From Corticibacter populi (lineage in GTDB: Bacteria; Pseudomonadota; Gammaproteobacteria; Burkholderiales; Burkholderiaceae_C): 64,000 nucleotides of DNA. The position numbers were made by a program, and so were the translations under genes. The stretch spans positions 186,001-250,000 of the forward strand of contig NZ_SGWR01000001.1 in the NCBI RefSeq assembly GCF_004217315.1. Reading direction: 5' to 3'. Positions within the stretch are counted from its first letter, which is position 1. The number at the start of each line of letters is the position of its first letter. The notes under the pieces are model-generated. The model ran no database searches. It had not been told where the DNA came from and worked only from the letters and a program-made list of their open reading frames with translations. Shown here one piece after another: positions 37,889-46,983 of the stretch.

Positions 37889-40768
37889 ATGGCTTCAGGA
37901 GGTCACCCGGATTCGCCGCGGCCACAGGCTGGTGCCCGCGATGAGAGCCATGTCGCAGCCTCCGCGAGGCCTGCCTGGCATGCCGATTCGGTGGCCCAGG
38001 CCTGCCAGCAACTGCAGGTGGACGCGCAGCAGCTCGCCGCAGGCCTGGCGCAGGATGAGGCGCGGCAGCGCCTGCAGCAATACGGCCCCAACCGGCTGGC
38101 ACCACCCAAGCGCCGCAGCGCCTGGTTGCGTTTCGTGCTGCAGTTCCACAACATCCTGCTTTACGTGATGATGGTGGCGGCGCTGGTGACGGCGCTGCTG
38201 GGACACTGGGTCGACACCGGCGTGCTGTTGGCGGCGGTGCTGGTCAATGCCATCATTGGTTTCATCCAGGAGGGCAAGGCCGAGGCCGCGCTGGATGCCA
38301 TCCGCGGCATGCTGTCGCTGCAGGCCATGGTGGTCCGCGACGGCCAGCGGCAGGTGATCGACGCCGAGGCGCTGGTGCCAGGCGATCTGGTGCTGCTGGC
38401 CTCGGGCGACCGCGTGCCGGCCGATCTGCGCCTGGTCGCCGTGACCGAGCTGCGCGTGGAAGAAGCGGCACTGACGGGCGAGTCGCTGCCCGTCGAGAAA
38501 CAGACGGAGGCGGTGCCAGCCGATGCCTCGCTGGGAGACCGCAGTGACATGGCTTTCTCCGGCACCCTGGTCGTCTATGGGCAGGCCCGCGGACTGGTGG
38601 TCGGCACCGGCAGCCAGACCGAGCTGGGCCACATCAACACCATGCTCTCCAACGTCGACGTGGCCACCACGCCGCTGCTGCGGCAGATCAATGGGTTTGG
38701 CCACAAGCTGGCGCTGGTCATCCTGGTGATGGCCGTGCTGACCTTTGTGCTGGGCACCTGGCTGCGCGGCATACCGGCGACGGAGATGTTCCTGATGGTG
38801 GTGGCCCTGGTGGCTTCGGCCATTCCCGAGGGGCTGCCGGCCATCATGACCGTGACACTGGCGCTGGGGGTGCAACGCATGGCGCGGCGCAAGGCCATCG
38901 TGCGGCGCCTGCCCGCCGTGGAAGCGTTGGGCGCGGTGACGGTGATCTGCTCGGACAAGACCGGCACGCTCACGCGCAACGAGATGACGGTGCAGCGCGT
39001 GGTCTGCGCCGATGCGCGCTATGTGGTCGAAGGCGCGGGCTATGCGCCCGAGGGGCGCTTCCGGCTCGGCGAGACCAGGGTTGACCCGGCCGATGCGGCA
39101 TCCGCTCCGGTGCTGGCGCAGGCCATTCGCGCCGGCGTGCTGTGCAACGACGCGCGCATGCGCTTGCTGGACGATGGCCAGTGGCAGGTCGATGGCGATC
39201 CGACCGAAGGCGCGCTGCTGGTGCTGGGCAGCAAGGCCGAGGCCGTGGGCATGCAGCAGGCGGATGCGCGCACGACACACGTGGCACAGGAAGTTCCCTT
39301 CAGCCAGGACGCCCTGGCCGAATGCTGGCCGCGCGTGGACGTGATCCCGTTCGAGTCGGAACACCGCTTCATGGCCACGCTGCACCACGCCGTACCCGCC
39401 GGGGTTGGCGAGGGTGCGCCCCACTGGATCTGCGTCAAGGGTGCGCCCGAAGTCATTCTCGACTTCTGCGCCACCCAGTTGACGGCGCAGGGCCCCGCGC
39501 CGCTGGACGTGGACTACTGGCGCCGCATGGCCACCGACCTGGCCGCACAAGGCCTGCGCGTGCTGGCGCTGGCCGGCAAGCCCGGCGGCGCTGCGGGGGC
39601 CAAGCTGACCCATGCCGACGTGCGGCAGGGCTGCACGCTGCTGGCACTGGTGGGTATCGTCGATCCGCCGCGCGGCGAGGCCGTGGTGGCGGTGCGCGAA
39701 TGCCACGATGCCGGCATCCGCGTCAAGATGATCACCGGCGACCATGCCGAGACTGCCCGCGCCATCGGCGCGCAACTGGGCATCGGCGTGGGCAAACCCG
39801 CGCTCACCGGCGCCGAGGTGGCCTTGCTCGACAACGCCGCGCTGCGCCGCACGGCCGGCGAGATCGACGTGTTCGCCCGTGCCAGCCCCGAGCAGAAGCT
39901 GCGGCTGGTGCAGGCGCTGCAGGACAACGGCCAGGTGGTCGCCATGACCGGCGATGGCGTCAACGACGCCCCAGCGCTCAAGCGCGCCGACGTGGGCGTG
40001 GCCATGGGCCTCAAGGGCACCGAAGCCGCCAAGGAGGCTGGTGACATCGTGTTGGCCGACGACAATTTCGCCACCATCGCGCATGCGGTGGAGGAGGGCC
40101 GGGCGGTCTACGACAACCTGCGCAAGTTCATCCTCTTCATGCTGCCCACCAATGGCGGCGAGGCGCTGATCGTCATTGCCGCCATCCTGTTCCAGCTCAC
40201 GCTGCCGCTGACGGCTGCGCAGGTGCTGTGGATCAACATGGTCACATCCAGCGCACTGGGGCTGGCACTGGCCTTCGAGAAGGCCGAGCCCGGCATCATG
40301 GATCGGCCGCCGCGCCCGCCAGGCCAGCCGCTGCTCGACGGCCTGGCGGTCTGGCGCATCGTGCTGATCTCCATGACCATGATGGCGGGCGCGCTTGGCC
40401 TTTTCCTCTGGGAATTGCAGCATGGCGTCTCCGTCGAAGTGGCGCGCACCATGGCTGTCAACAGCGTGGTGCTGGCCGAGATGTTCTACCTGCTCAACAG
40501 TCGCCACATCACCGACAGTGTGCTCAGCCGCGAAGGTCTTTTGGGCAACCCATATGTGCTTCTGTCGATCGCGGCATGCGTTCCGCTGCAACTGGCCTTC
40601 ACCTACTGGCCGGTGATGCAGACCCTGATGGGCTCGGCCGCGCTCGATGGCTTGCAGTGGCTCAAGGTGCTGGCTGCCGGCAGCCTGGTGTTCTTCGTGG
40701 CCGAACTGGACAAGCTGGCGTGGCGCCGGGCGAAGACAGTTGAAGGAGGCGAGACGGCCGGTAGGTGA
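37889..40768 (+). CDS. P2-type cation-transporting ATPase
   Basis: A 959-aa P-type ATPase related to the Ca/Na/K pumps. Start ATG 37889 is preceded by AAAGG. The N-terminal cation-ATPase domain (about 35-105), actuator TGESLPVEK (about 195), TM4 ion-site ASAIPEGLPA (about 305), phosphorylation site ICSDKTGTLT (about 350), nucleotide domain KGAPEVIL (about 510), hinge [22 protein letters not shown] (about 690) and six C-terminal membrane helices (about 750-945) are all present. VASAIPEGLPA is typical of type II pumps; the transported ion cannot be assigned. No CPC motif, so not a heavy-metal pump. It sits between tyrB and a surface-protein gene, in a block that separates tyrB from uvrB. Confidence 0.92.
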   Translation: MASGGHPDSPRPQAGARDESHVAASARPAWHADSVAQACQQLQVDAQQLAAGLAQDEARQRLQQYGPNRLAPPKRRSAWLRFVLQFHNILLYVMMVAALVTALLGHWVDTGVLLAAVLVNAIIGFIQEGKAEAALDAIRGMLSLQAMVVRDGQRQVIDAEALVPGDLVLLASGDRVPADLRLVAVTELRVEEAALTGESLPVEKQTEAVPADASLGDRSDMAFSGTLVVYGQARGLVVGTGSQTELGHINTMLSNVDVATTPLLRQINGFGHKLALVILVMAVLTFVLGTWLRGIPATEMFLMVVALVASAIPEGLPAIMTVTLALGVQRMARRKAIVRRLPAVEALGAVTVICSDKTGTLTRNEMTVQRVVCADARYVVEGAGYAPEGRFRLGETRVDPADAASAPVLAQAIRAGVLCNDARMRLLDDGQWQVDGDPTEGALLVLGSKAEAVGMQQADARTTHVAQEVPFSQDALAECWPRVDVIPFESEHRFMATLHHAVPAGVGEGAPHWICVKGAPEVILDFCATQLTAQGPAPLDVDYWRRMATDLAAQGLRVLALAGKPGGAAGAKLTHADVRQGCTLLALVGIVDPPRGEAVVAVRECHDAGIRVKMITGDHAETARAIGAQLGIGVGKPALTGAEVALLDNAALRRTAGEIDVFARASPEQKLRLVQALQDNGQVVAMTGDGVNDAPALKRADVGVAMGLKGTEAAKEAGDIVLADDNFATIAHAVEEGRAVYDNLRKFILFMLPTNGGEALIVIAAILFQLTLPLTAAQVLWINMVTSSALGLALAFEKAEPGIMDRPPRPPGQPLLDGLAVWRIVLISMTMMAGALGLFLWELQHGVSVEVARTMAVNSVVLAEMFYLLNSRHITDSVLSREGLLGNPYVLLSIAACVPLQLAFTYWPVMQTLMGSAALDGLQWLKVLAAGSLVFFVAELDKLAWRRAKTVEGGETAGR

Positions 40769-40905
40769 GGAGGCCCCCTACGCCGCCGATGCCCTGCACG
40801 CCAAGATCGCGCAGCACCTGCAGCGATGTGACGCAGTTGTGCATCCGGTCTGCAGGGGGCGTTGATATTGACAATTGTTCATCAGCTTGCCTGCTTCCAT
40901 TTGTC

Positions 40906-40922
40906 AAGTTTGTTGCAAACTT
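40906..40922. promoter_or_regulatory. Inverted repeat upstream of the DUF11 protein gene
   Basis: AAGTTTG-TTG-CAAACTT is a perfect 7-bp inverted repeat 87 bp before the start at 41009. A perfect -35-like TTGACA lies at 40868-40873, but no good -10 box follows at 17 bp. It may be an operator; the regulator is unknown. Confidence 0.35.
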
Positions 40923-41008
40923 CTGCGGCTTAGATCGTGTCTCCTGCCAGTGGTGCACGGTTTGGAGATCACAGCGATGGTTGTTAAGCCATCGAGAAAG
41001 ATGAGCCG

Positions 41009-43063
41009 ATGACGAACTACCTGCCCCGGGCCCCTCAGCTGGAAACAACGGGAACTGCCCCTTCAAGCCCTTCTCGATCCGGGCGATTCACCACTCTCGG
41101 GAAGCGACTCCTTTCAACATGGGGCCCAACTGCCCTGGTTGCCGCGTTGGTGTCCGTTCCCTCCCTGTCACAAGCGCAGATCGTGGTGAATGAAACCTTC
41201 ACCACTGGCAGCGCGGCTGGGTGGACTTTTCTGGGTGCGGCGGCGCTGACCGGCAATGGCACGACCGATCCCGTGGGCGATGGGTGGCTGCGCCTGACGC
41301 CCTATGTGGGCAACCAGGCAGGGCTGGCGGCCTATACCGGAGGCACCCCCTTTACCTCCGCCAACGGTGTTCTGGTTGAGCTTGAATATGCCAGTTGGGG
41401 CAGCACGTTGAATGCCGGTGCCGATGGCCTGTCCGTCTTTCTGTATGACGCGACGAAGGACATGGATGGAGTCAGGCCCGGCGGATCGCTGGGCTATTGC
41501 TGGGGGGCAGGGGGCTATCTGGGCATCGGCCTGGATGAATGGGGCAATTTCACCAGCACCGACGATTTCAACAGGTGTTCGAGCGTGAGCGGGGATGGCG
41601 TTGGCACCGGTCGCCATCCGCAACGGGTGGTCATCCGCGGCCCGCTCAGAAGCGATGGGACGGGCAATCCTTATGTGACCAGCGTGGTGGTCAGCCCCAA
41701 TGTGGATGAAAACAGTACGACGCGCCCGGCCATCAGGCGCAGGGTCCGTTTTTCGCTGGTTCCGAATGGACTGGGCGGTTACCGGGTCTCGGTTGCCTAT
41801 GGCTACAGCGATGCGAGCAGTCTCGCTGACGTCATTACGCTGCAGAACTTCAATTACGTCGCGCCCAGCCAGTTGCGCCTCGGGTTCGCCGCATCCACCG
41901 GGGCGAATATCAACTACCATGAAGTTCGCAACGTCACGATCAGGACGCCTGCGGATGTGCGCGTGACGAAGACCGTGGATGCCCCGCAGGTGCTGCGCGG
42001 GCGGAATGTGAGCTACACCGTTGTCGTGTCGAACCAGGACATCAACCCCACCGATGCCGGCAATCAGAGTCCCGACATCATCGGACCGACGCATACCCCC
42101 GCCATCAATGACGATGTTCCTTCCGCATTGGAGAGTGGCACGGTCACGTGGACCTGTGTCGCCAGTACCGGTTCGACTTGCCCTGCGGATTCCGGCACGG
42201 GCAGCCTGAGCGGGCTCACCAACTACACGTTGGCCTCGGGCGGCACGCTGACCTTCACGATCACCGGACGCGTGGCCACCACCAACAGCTGTGGGGCGAC
42301 CGTGGTGAACACGGCCAGTGCGATCTTTCCGGCGACCAGTGGCTTCGCCGACATGAACCCGGATGACAACAGCGCCAGCGCCAGTTTCGAGGTGATCTGC
42401 CCAACCGTGCAGATTCGGAAAATCAGCACAGACGGGGTCGGAACCTTCAGCTTCCAGGGCTCCAACGGCATTGCCAGCCATGTCATTACCACAGTCACGG
42501 CTGGCGCGGCTGCGGCAGGCAACGTGCAGACGCTGCTGGAAGCTGGCACGGCCACCACCATCACCGAAGATGAGCCGCCGGCTGGTTTCGTGCTCGACAG
42601 CGCCAGTTGCTCCAACCTGGGCAGTGATGGTGCCACGGATGGTGTGGCCACGTTTGATGCGGGCACCCGAACCATCACGCTGGACGCGGCCGCCACCATT
42701 CAGGCCAATGGCAATCCGATCGTCTGTACCTTCACCAACCGCATCAGGTCTGCCGACCTGTCCCTCCAGAAGACGGTCAATGGTGGTGACAGCATCGATG
42801 CAAGCGCGGGCTCCACCGTCGATTTCACCATCGTGGTCCGGAATGGCGGGCCCGACGACGCCGATGGTGCGGTCGTTGCCGATCCGGCCGTCTCGGGCCT
42901 GGCCTGTTCCGCTGCAAGCTGTTCATCGACCGATACCGCTCTGGCCGCCTGTCCAGGCGCCACGGGAGCCGCCTTGGTCAGCGCCTTGCAAACGGGGGTG
43001 GCCATCACGCCGTTCAGGAATGGGGGCGAACTGAGCTTCTCGTTGACCTGTACGGTGGAATGA
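41009..43063 (+). CDS. Secreted lectin-like protein with DUF11 and SpaA-like domains
   Basis: A 684-aa exported protein. A long N-region precedes a signal peptide hydrophobic core (about residues 40-55) with likely cleavage near SLSQA. Residues about 58-315 resemble an L-type lectin/concanavalin-like sandwich (ETFTTGSAAGWTFLG, ADGLSVFLYDA, WGNFTSTDDFNRC, NINYHEVRNVTI). A DUF11 domain (about 317-465) begins VRVTKTVDAPQVLRGRNVSY; a SpaA/prealbumin-like domain (about 465-578) includes TEDEPPAGFVLDSASC; a second DUF11 (580-684) starts ADLSLQKTVNGGDSI. The chain ends abruptly inside this second DUF11 at LTCTVE. No membrane anchor or sorting signal is visible. Function unknown; such proteins are often surface or secreted adhesin-like. 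Confidence 0.82.
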   Translation: MTNYLPRAPQLETTGTAPSSPSRSGRFTTLGKRLLSTWGPTALVAALVSVPSLSQAQIVVNETFTTGSAAGWTFLGAAALTGNGTTDPVGDGWLRLTPYVGNQAGLAAYTGGTPFTSANGVLVELEYASWGSTLNAGADGLSVFLYDATKDMDGVRPGGSLGYCWGAGGYLGIGLDEWGNFTSTDDFNRCSSVSGDGVGTGRHPQRVVIRGPLRSDGTGNPYVTSVVVSPNVDENSTTRPAIRRRVRFSLVPNGLGGYRVSVAYGYSDASSLADVITLQNFNYVAPSQLRLGFAASTGANINYHEVRNVTIRTPADVRVTKTVDAPQVLRGRNVSYTVVVSNQDINPTDAGNQSPDIIGPTHTPAINDDVPSALESGTVTWTCVASTGSTCPADSGTGSLSGLTNYTLASGGTLTFTITGRVATTNSCGATVVNTASAIFPATSGFADMNPDDNSASASFEVICPTVQIRKISTDGVGTFSFQGSNGIASHVITTVTAGAAAAGNVQTLLEAGTATTITEDEPPAGFVLDSASCSNLGSDGATDGVATFDAGTRTITLDAAATIQANGNPIVCTFTNRIRSADLSLQKTVNGGDSIDASAGSTVDFTIVVRNGGPDDADGAVVADPAVSGLACSAASCSSTDTALAACPGATGAALVSALQTGVAITPFRNGGELSFSLTCTVE

Positions 43064-43087
43064 CGGGCATGTGGCACCCGGGACGGT

Positions 43088-43118
43088 CCGGGGCAGGCCG
43101 CCTGGCGGCCTGTTCCGG
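43088..43118. terminator. Hairpin between the DUF11 gene and cycA
   Basis: CCGGGGCAGGCCG pairs with CGGCCTGTTCCGG (13 bp, two G-U pairs) around CCTGG. A second small inverted repeat, TGCACTC-CCG-GAGTGCA, lies at 43131-43147. Both are between convergent genes. Confidence 0.65.
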
Positions 43119-43155
43119 GTGACCCGGGATTGCACTCCCGGAGTGCACTCCCCAT

Positions 43156-44556
43156 TCACTCTCCGGGCGACAGCGTGCGCCTGCGGTTGAGAATGTAGGC
43201 GACCGCCAGCATCACGAACCACAGCGGTGTCACCGCCAGGGCGATGGCCGTGTCGGGCCGCTGCGACATGGCCCACAGCACGAAGGCGAAGAACAGGAAC
43301 ACCAGCGCCACCGAGAACAGCCCGCCGGGCAGCTTGAATGTGGACTGTGCGTGCAGCTCGGGGCGCTTGCGGCGGTATTGCACGTAGGAGGCCAGGATGA
43401 TGGACCAGACGAAGATGAACAGCAGCGCCGAGATGGTGGTCACCACCGTGAAGGCCTCGATGATGCTCTTGCCGGCATAGAGCAGCGCCACGCCCGAGAG
43501 CAGGAACACGCAGGAGAAGAACAGTGCGTTGACGGGGACCTGGCGGCGGCTGAGCCTGCCGAAGGCGGCCGGCGCCTGGCGCGTGAGGGCCAGGCCGAAG
43601 ACGATGCGCGAGGTCGAGTAGATGCCCGAGTTGGCGCTGGAAGCTGCCGAGGTCAGCACCACGAAGTTGACCACGCTGGCGGCAATGCCCAGGCCGGCGA
43701 GGGCGAACATGGCGACAAAGGGGCTGTTGGCGGGATCGATGCGGTTCCAGGGCATCACCGTCATGATGACGAACAACGCCCCCAGGTAGAACAGCACGAC
43801 GCGGATCGGGATCGAGTTGATGGCCTTGGGCAGGTTGCGTTCGGGGTTCTGGGTCTCGGCGGCGGCGGTACCCACCAGCTCGATGCCGACGAAGGCAAAC
43901 ACGGCGATCTGGAAGCCCGCGACGAAGCCCATGAAGCCGTTGGGAAAGAAGCCGCCATGCGCCCACAGGTGCGAGACCGAAGCGGGTGTGCCGTCCGGCA
44001 GGGCGAAGCGGCTGGCAAGCATCCAGCCCCCCACCAGGATCAGCGCGATGATGGCAACGATCTTGATGAGCGCGAACCAGAATTCGATCTCGCCGAAGTT
44101 GCGCACCGAGGGCAGATTCAGCACCAGCAGCAGCACGATCAGGCCCAGCGCAGGAATCCACGGCGCCAGCTGCGGGAACCAGAATTCGACGTAGCCGGCC
44201 ACCGCCACGACGTCTGCCACGCCGGTGACGATCCAGCACAGCCAGTAGGTCCAGCCGGTGAAGAACTTGGCCCAGGGACCGAGCAGGTCGCCGGCGAAAT
44301 CGGCGAAGGTGTGGTAGTCGAGGTTGGAGAGCAGCAGCTCGCCGAGGGCCCGCATCACGAAGAACAGCATGCAGCCGATGACGGCGTAGACCAGCAGGAT
44401 GGAGGGGCCGGCCAGCGAGATGGTCTTGCCCGAGCCCATGAAGAGGCCGGTGCCGATGGCACCACCGATGGCAATGAGCTGCAGGTGACGGTTGCTGAGG
44501 TTGCGCGCAAGACGCGTGTCGGGCGCGCCTGTGGTGGAGGCTGGGGAGGAAGGCAT
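43156..44556 (-). CDS. cycA: Amino acid permease, CycA-like (D-serine/D-alanine/glycine transporter)
   Basis: A 466-aa APC-superfamily transporter with twelve hydrophobic helices. Start ATG 44556 gives MPSSPASTTG, then RNLSNRHLQLIAIGGAIGTG, the amino acid transporter signature. From memory, the chain tracks E. coli CycA closely throughout: GSGKTISLAGPSI, FTGWTYWLCWIVTGVADVVA, FAGFQIAVFAFVGIELVGT-like VAGFQIAVFAFVGIELVG, SAASSANSGIYSTSR and VTPLWFVML. The open frame extends upstream to 44934 without homology. Its promoter region (310 bp) is shared divergently with uvrB. Solute specificity is inferred from overall similarity. Confidence 0.9.
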   Translation of the reverse strand: MPSSPASTTGAPDTRLARNLSNRHLQLIAIGGAIGTGLFMGSGKTISLAGPSILLVYAVIGCMLFFVMRALGELLLSNLDYHTFADFAGDLLGPWAKFFTGWTYWLCWIVTGVADVVAVAGYVEFWFPQLAPWIPALGLIVLLLVLNLPSVRNFGEIEFWFALIKIVAIIALILVGGWMLASRFALPDGTPASVSHLWAHGGFFPNGFMGFVAGFQIAVFAFVGIELVGTAAAETQNPERNLPKAINSIPIRVVLFYLGALFVIMTVMPWNRIDPANSPFVAMFALAGLGIAASVVNFVVLTSAASSANSGIYSTSRIVFGLALTRQAPAAFGRLSRRQVPVNALFFSCVFLLSGVALLYAGKSIIEAFTVVTTISALLFIFVWSIILASYVQYRRKRPELHAQSTFKLPGGLFSVALVFLFFAFVLWAMSQRPDTAIALAVTPLWFVMLAVAYILNRRRTLSPGE

Positions 44557-44866
44557 AAGCTCGAAGGCTGGCCGAAAGGCCTGCCGTGGGTGGAGAAAAA
44601 CACAAAGGACGGGCGCATCGAGGCCGCTGTGTGCATGGGCCGCACGGCTTTCCGGCGCCGTTCCTGTGGATGCAGGCAATGGCATGGAAAGGGTTTGGCA
44701 CCGAAATGGCGCAAGATGCCGGGTTGCCTGATTATGGTGCGAAAAGTACCGCACCAATGTGGGGTGGCATGTGGCGACGAGGTGCGGCATTGCCTGCCGT
44801 GAAAACGGTGGATGCAGTACAGTGGCAGATTGCCTCCGAGCCCGCGCAGCCCCTGTGCCAGATGCC
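44557..44866. other. Divergent region between cycA and uvrB with possible nitrogen-type promoter motifs
   Basis: A 310-bp gap. It holds a sigma-54-like sequence at 44696-44710 (TGGCAC, then GC at the -12 spacing, one core mismatch) and an inverted repeat TGGTGCG-N8-CGCACCA at 44736-44757, whose GCACCA half is typical of NtrC sites. The sigma-54-like sequence points toward uvrB rather than cycA, so its meaning is unclear. No LexA box was recognised for uvrB. Confidence 0.35.
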
Positions 44867-46957
44867 ATGACCGATACCCTCGTCGCCAGTTCAGACCCCG
44901 CCGCCGAACCCCAGCAGAAAGGCCGCTTCGTCACCTATGACGGTTCGCCGTTCCAGCTCTACCAGCCCTATCCGCCGGCCGGCGACCAGCCCGCCGCCAT
45001 CGATGCGCTGGTCGAGGGCGTGGAGGACGGCGAGGTGTTCCAGACCCTGCTGGGCGTGACCGGTTCGGGCAAAACCTTCACCATGGCCAATGTGATCGCG
45101 CGGCTGGGCCGCCCGGCCATCGTGTTCGCGCCCAACAAGACGCTCGCCGCGCAGCTCTACAGCGAGTTCCGCGAGTTCTTTCCGAAGAACGCGGTGGAGT
45201 ACTTCGTCAGCTATTACGACTACTACCAGCCCGAAGCCTATGTGCCCCAGCGCGATCTCTTCATCGAGAAGGACAGCGCCATCAACGAGCACATCGAGCA
45301 GATGCGCCTGTCGGCCACCAAGAGCGTGCTCGAGCGTCGCGACGTGGTGATTGTCGCCACCGTCTCGGCCATCTACGGCATCGGCGCCCCCGAGGACTAC
45401 ACCGAGATGCGCTTCATCCTGCGTCCGGGCGATCAGGTCAACCAGCGCGACGCCATCGCGCAGCTGGTGCGCATGCAGTACACCCGCAGCGACATGGACC
45501 TGGCGCGCGGCACCTTCCGGGTGCGCGGCGACACCATCGACGTGTTCCCGTCCGAGCACTCGGACCTGGCGCTGCGCATCGAGCTTTTCGATGACGAGAT
45601 CGAGAGTCTGCACCTGTTCGATCCGCTCACCGGCCGGGTGATCCAGAAGGTGCTGCGCTTCGCCGTTTATCCAAGCAGCCACTACGCCACGCCACGCGAC
45701 AAGGTGATGCGCGCCGTCGAGACCATCAAGGAGGAGTTGCGCGAGCGCCTGGCCGAGCTGACGGCTGCCGGCAAGCTGGTGGAGGCGCAGCGGCTGGAGC
45801 AGCGCACCCGCTTCGACCTGGAGATGCTCAGCGAGGTGGGCCACTGCAAGGGCATCGAGAACTACAGCCGCCACCTCTCGGGCGCGCGGCCGGGCGATCC
45901 GCCGCCGACGCTCACCAACTACCTGCCGCCCGATGCGCTGATGTTCCTCGACGAGAGCCACCAGATGATCGGCCAGCTCAACGCCATGTACAACGGCGAC
46001 CGCGCGCGCAAGCAGACGCTGGTGGAGTATGGCTTCAGGCTGCCCTCGGCGCTGGACAACCGGCCGCTCAAGTTCGAAGAGTTCGAGCGGCGCATGCGGC
46101 AGGTGATCTTCGTCTCGGCCACGCCGGCGGCCTATGAGCAGACGCATGCCAGCAATGTGGTCGAGCAGATCGTGCGGCCTACCGGCCTGGTCGACCCGGA
46201 GGTCGAGGTGCGCCCGGCCACGCATCAGGTCGACGACGTGCTGCAGGAAATCCGCAACCGCACCGAGCAGGGCGACCGCGTACTCATCACCACCCTGACC
46301 AAGCGCATGGCCGAGCAGCTCACCGAATACCTTGGCGAGAACGGCGTCAAGGTGCGCTACCTGCACAGTGACGTCGATACCGTCGAGCGCGTCGAGATCA
46401 TCCGCGACCTGCGCCTGGGCGCCTTCGACGTGCTGGTGGGCATCAACCTGCTGCGCGAGGGCCTGGACATTCCCGAAGTGTCGCTGGTGGCCATTCTCGA
46501 TGCCGACAAGGAAGGCTTTCTGCGCGCCGAGCGAAGCCTGATCCAGACCATTGGCCGCGCCGCCCGCAACGTGCGTGGCAAAGCCATCCTGTACGCCGAC
46601 CGCATCACCGATTCGATGCGGCGGGCCATGGACGAAACCCTGCGCCGCCGCGAGAAGCAGATTGCCCACAACCTGGAGCACGGCATCACGCCGCGCACCA
46701 TCCAAAAGGAAGTGCGCGACCTCATCGACGGGGTCTACAGCGAGAAGGCCACCAGGGACATGGAGGTCAAGGCGGCGCAGGCCGCCTACCAGGCCGAGCT
46801 GCTGGAGATGAGCGAGAAAGAGGCTTCGCGCGAGATCAAGCGGCTGGAGAAACAGATGCTCGAACATGCCCGCAACCTGGAGTTCGAGCAGGCCGCGCAG
46901 CTGCGCGACAAGCTGCAGCAACTCAAGGCGCGGCTGTTCGGCGCAGGCGGCGCGTGA
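44867..46957 (+). CDS. uvrB: Excinuclease ABC subunit B
   Basis: A 696-aa DNA-repair helicase of nucleotide excision repair. Start ATG 44867 gives [20 protein letters not shown], a short extension before the conserved [17 protein letters not shown]. Walker A is [10 protein letters not shown] (about residue 60), the DNA-clamping beta-hairpin is [18 protein letters not shown] (about 110), DEAD-like box FLDESH (about 360), helicase motifs [27 protein letters not shown] and QTIGRAARN (about 525-560), and a C-terminal UVR domain (about 650-690; [24 protein letters not shown]). Length is normal. Confidence 0.97.
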   Translation: MTDTLVASSDPAAEPQQKGRFVTYDGSPFQLYQPYPPAGDQPAAIDALVEGVEDGEVFQTLLGVTGSGKTFTMANVIARLGRPAIVFAPNKTLAAQLYSEFREFFPKNAVEYFVSYYDYYQPEAYVPQRDLFIEKDSAINEHIEQMRLSATKSVLERRDVVIVATVSAIYGIGAPEDYTEMRFILRPGDQVNQRDAIAQLVRMQYTRSDMDLARGTFRVRGDTIDVFPSEHSDLALRIELFDDEIESLHLFDPLTGRVIQKVLRFAVYPSSHYATPRDKVMRAVETIKEELRERLAELTAAGKLVEAQRLEQRTRFDLEMLSEVGHCKGIENYSRHLSGARPGDPPPTLTNYLPPDALMFLDESHQMIGQLNAMYNGDRARKQTLVEYGFRLPSALDNRPLKFEEFERRMRQVIFVSATPAAYEQTHASNVVEQIVRPTGLVDPEVEVRPATHQVDDVLQEIRNRTEQGDRVLITTLTKRMAEQLTEYLGENGVKVRYLHSDVDTVERVEIIRDLRLGAFDVLVGINLLREGLDIPEVSLVAILDADKEGFLRAERSLIQTIGRAARNVRGKAILYADRITDSMRRAMDETLRRREKQIAHNLEHGITPRTIQKEVRDLIDGVYSEKATRDMEVKAAQAAYQAELLEMSEKEASREIKRLEKQMLEHARNLEFEQAAQLRDKLQQLKARLFGAGGA

Positions 46958-46983
46958 ACCGATTCTGGGACCAGTAGGCCGGC

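Noticed and set aside
37895-40591. An 898-codon open frame antisense to the P2 ATPase gene
   Set aside because: Low-complexity His/Gln/Arg composition and no ribosome-binding site or homology; the sense frame is a complete ATPase.
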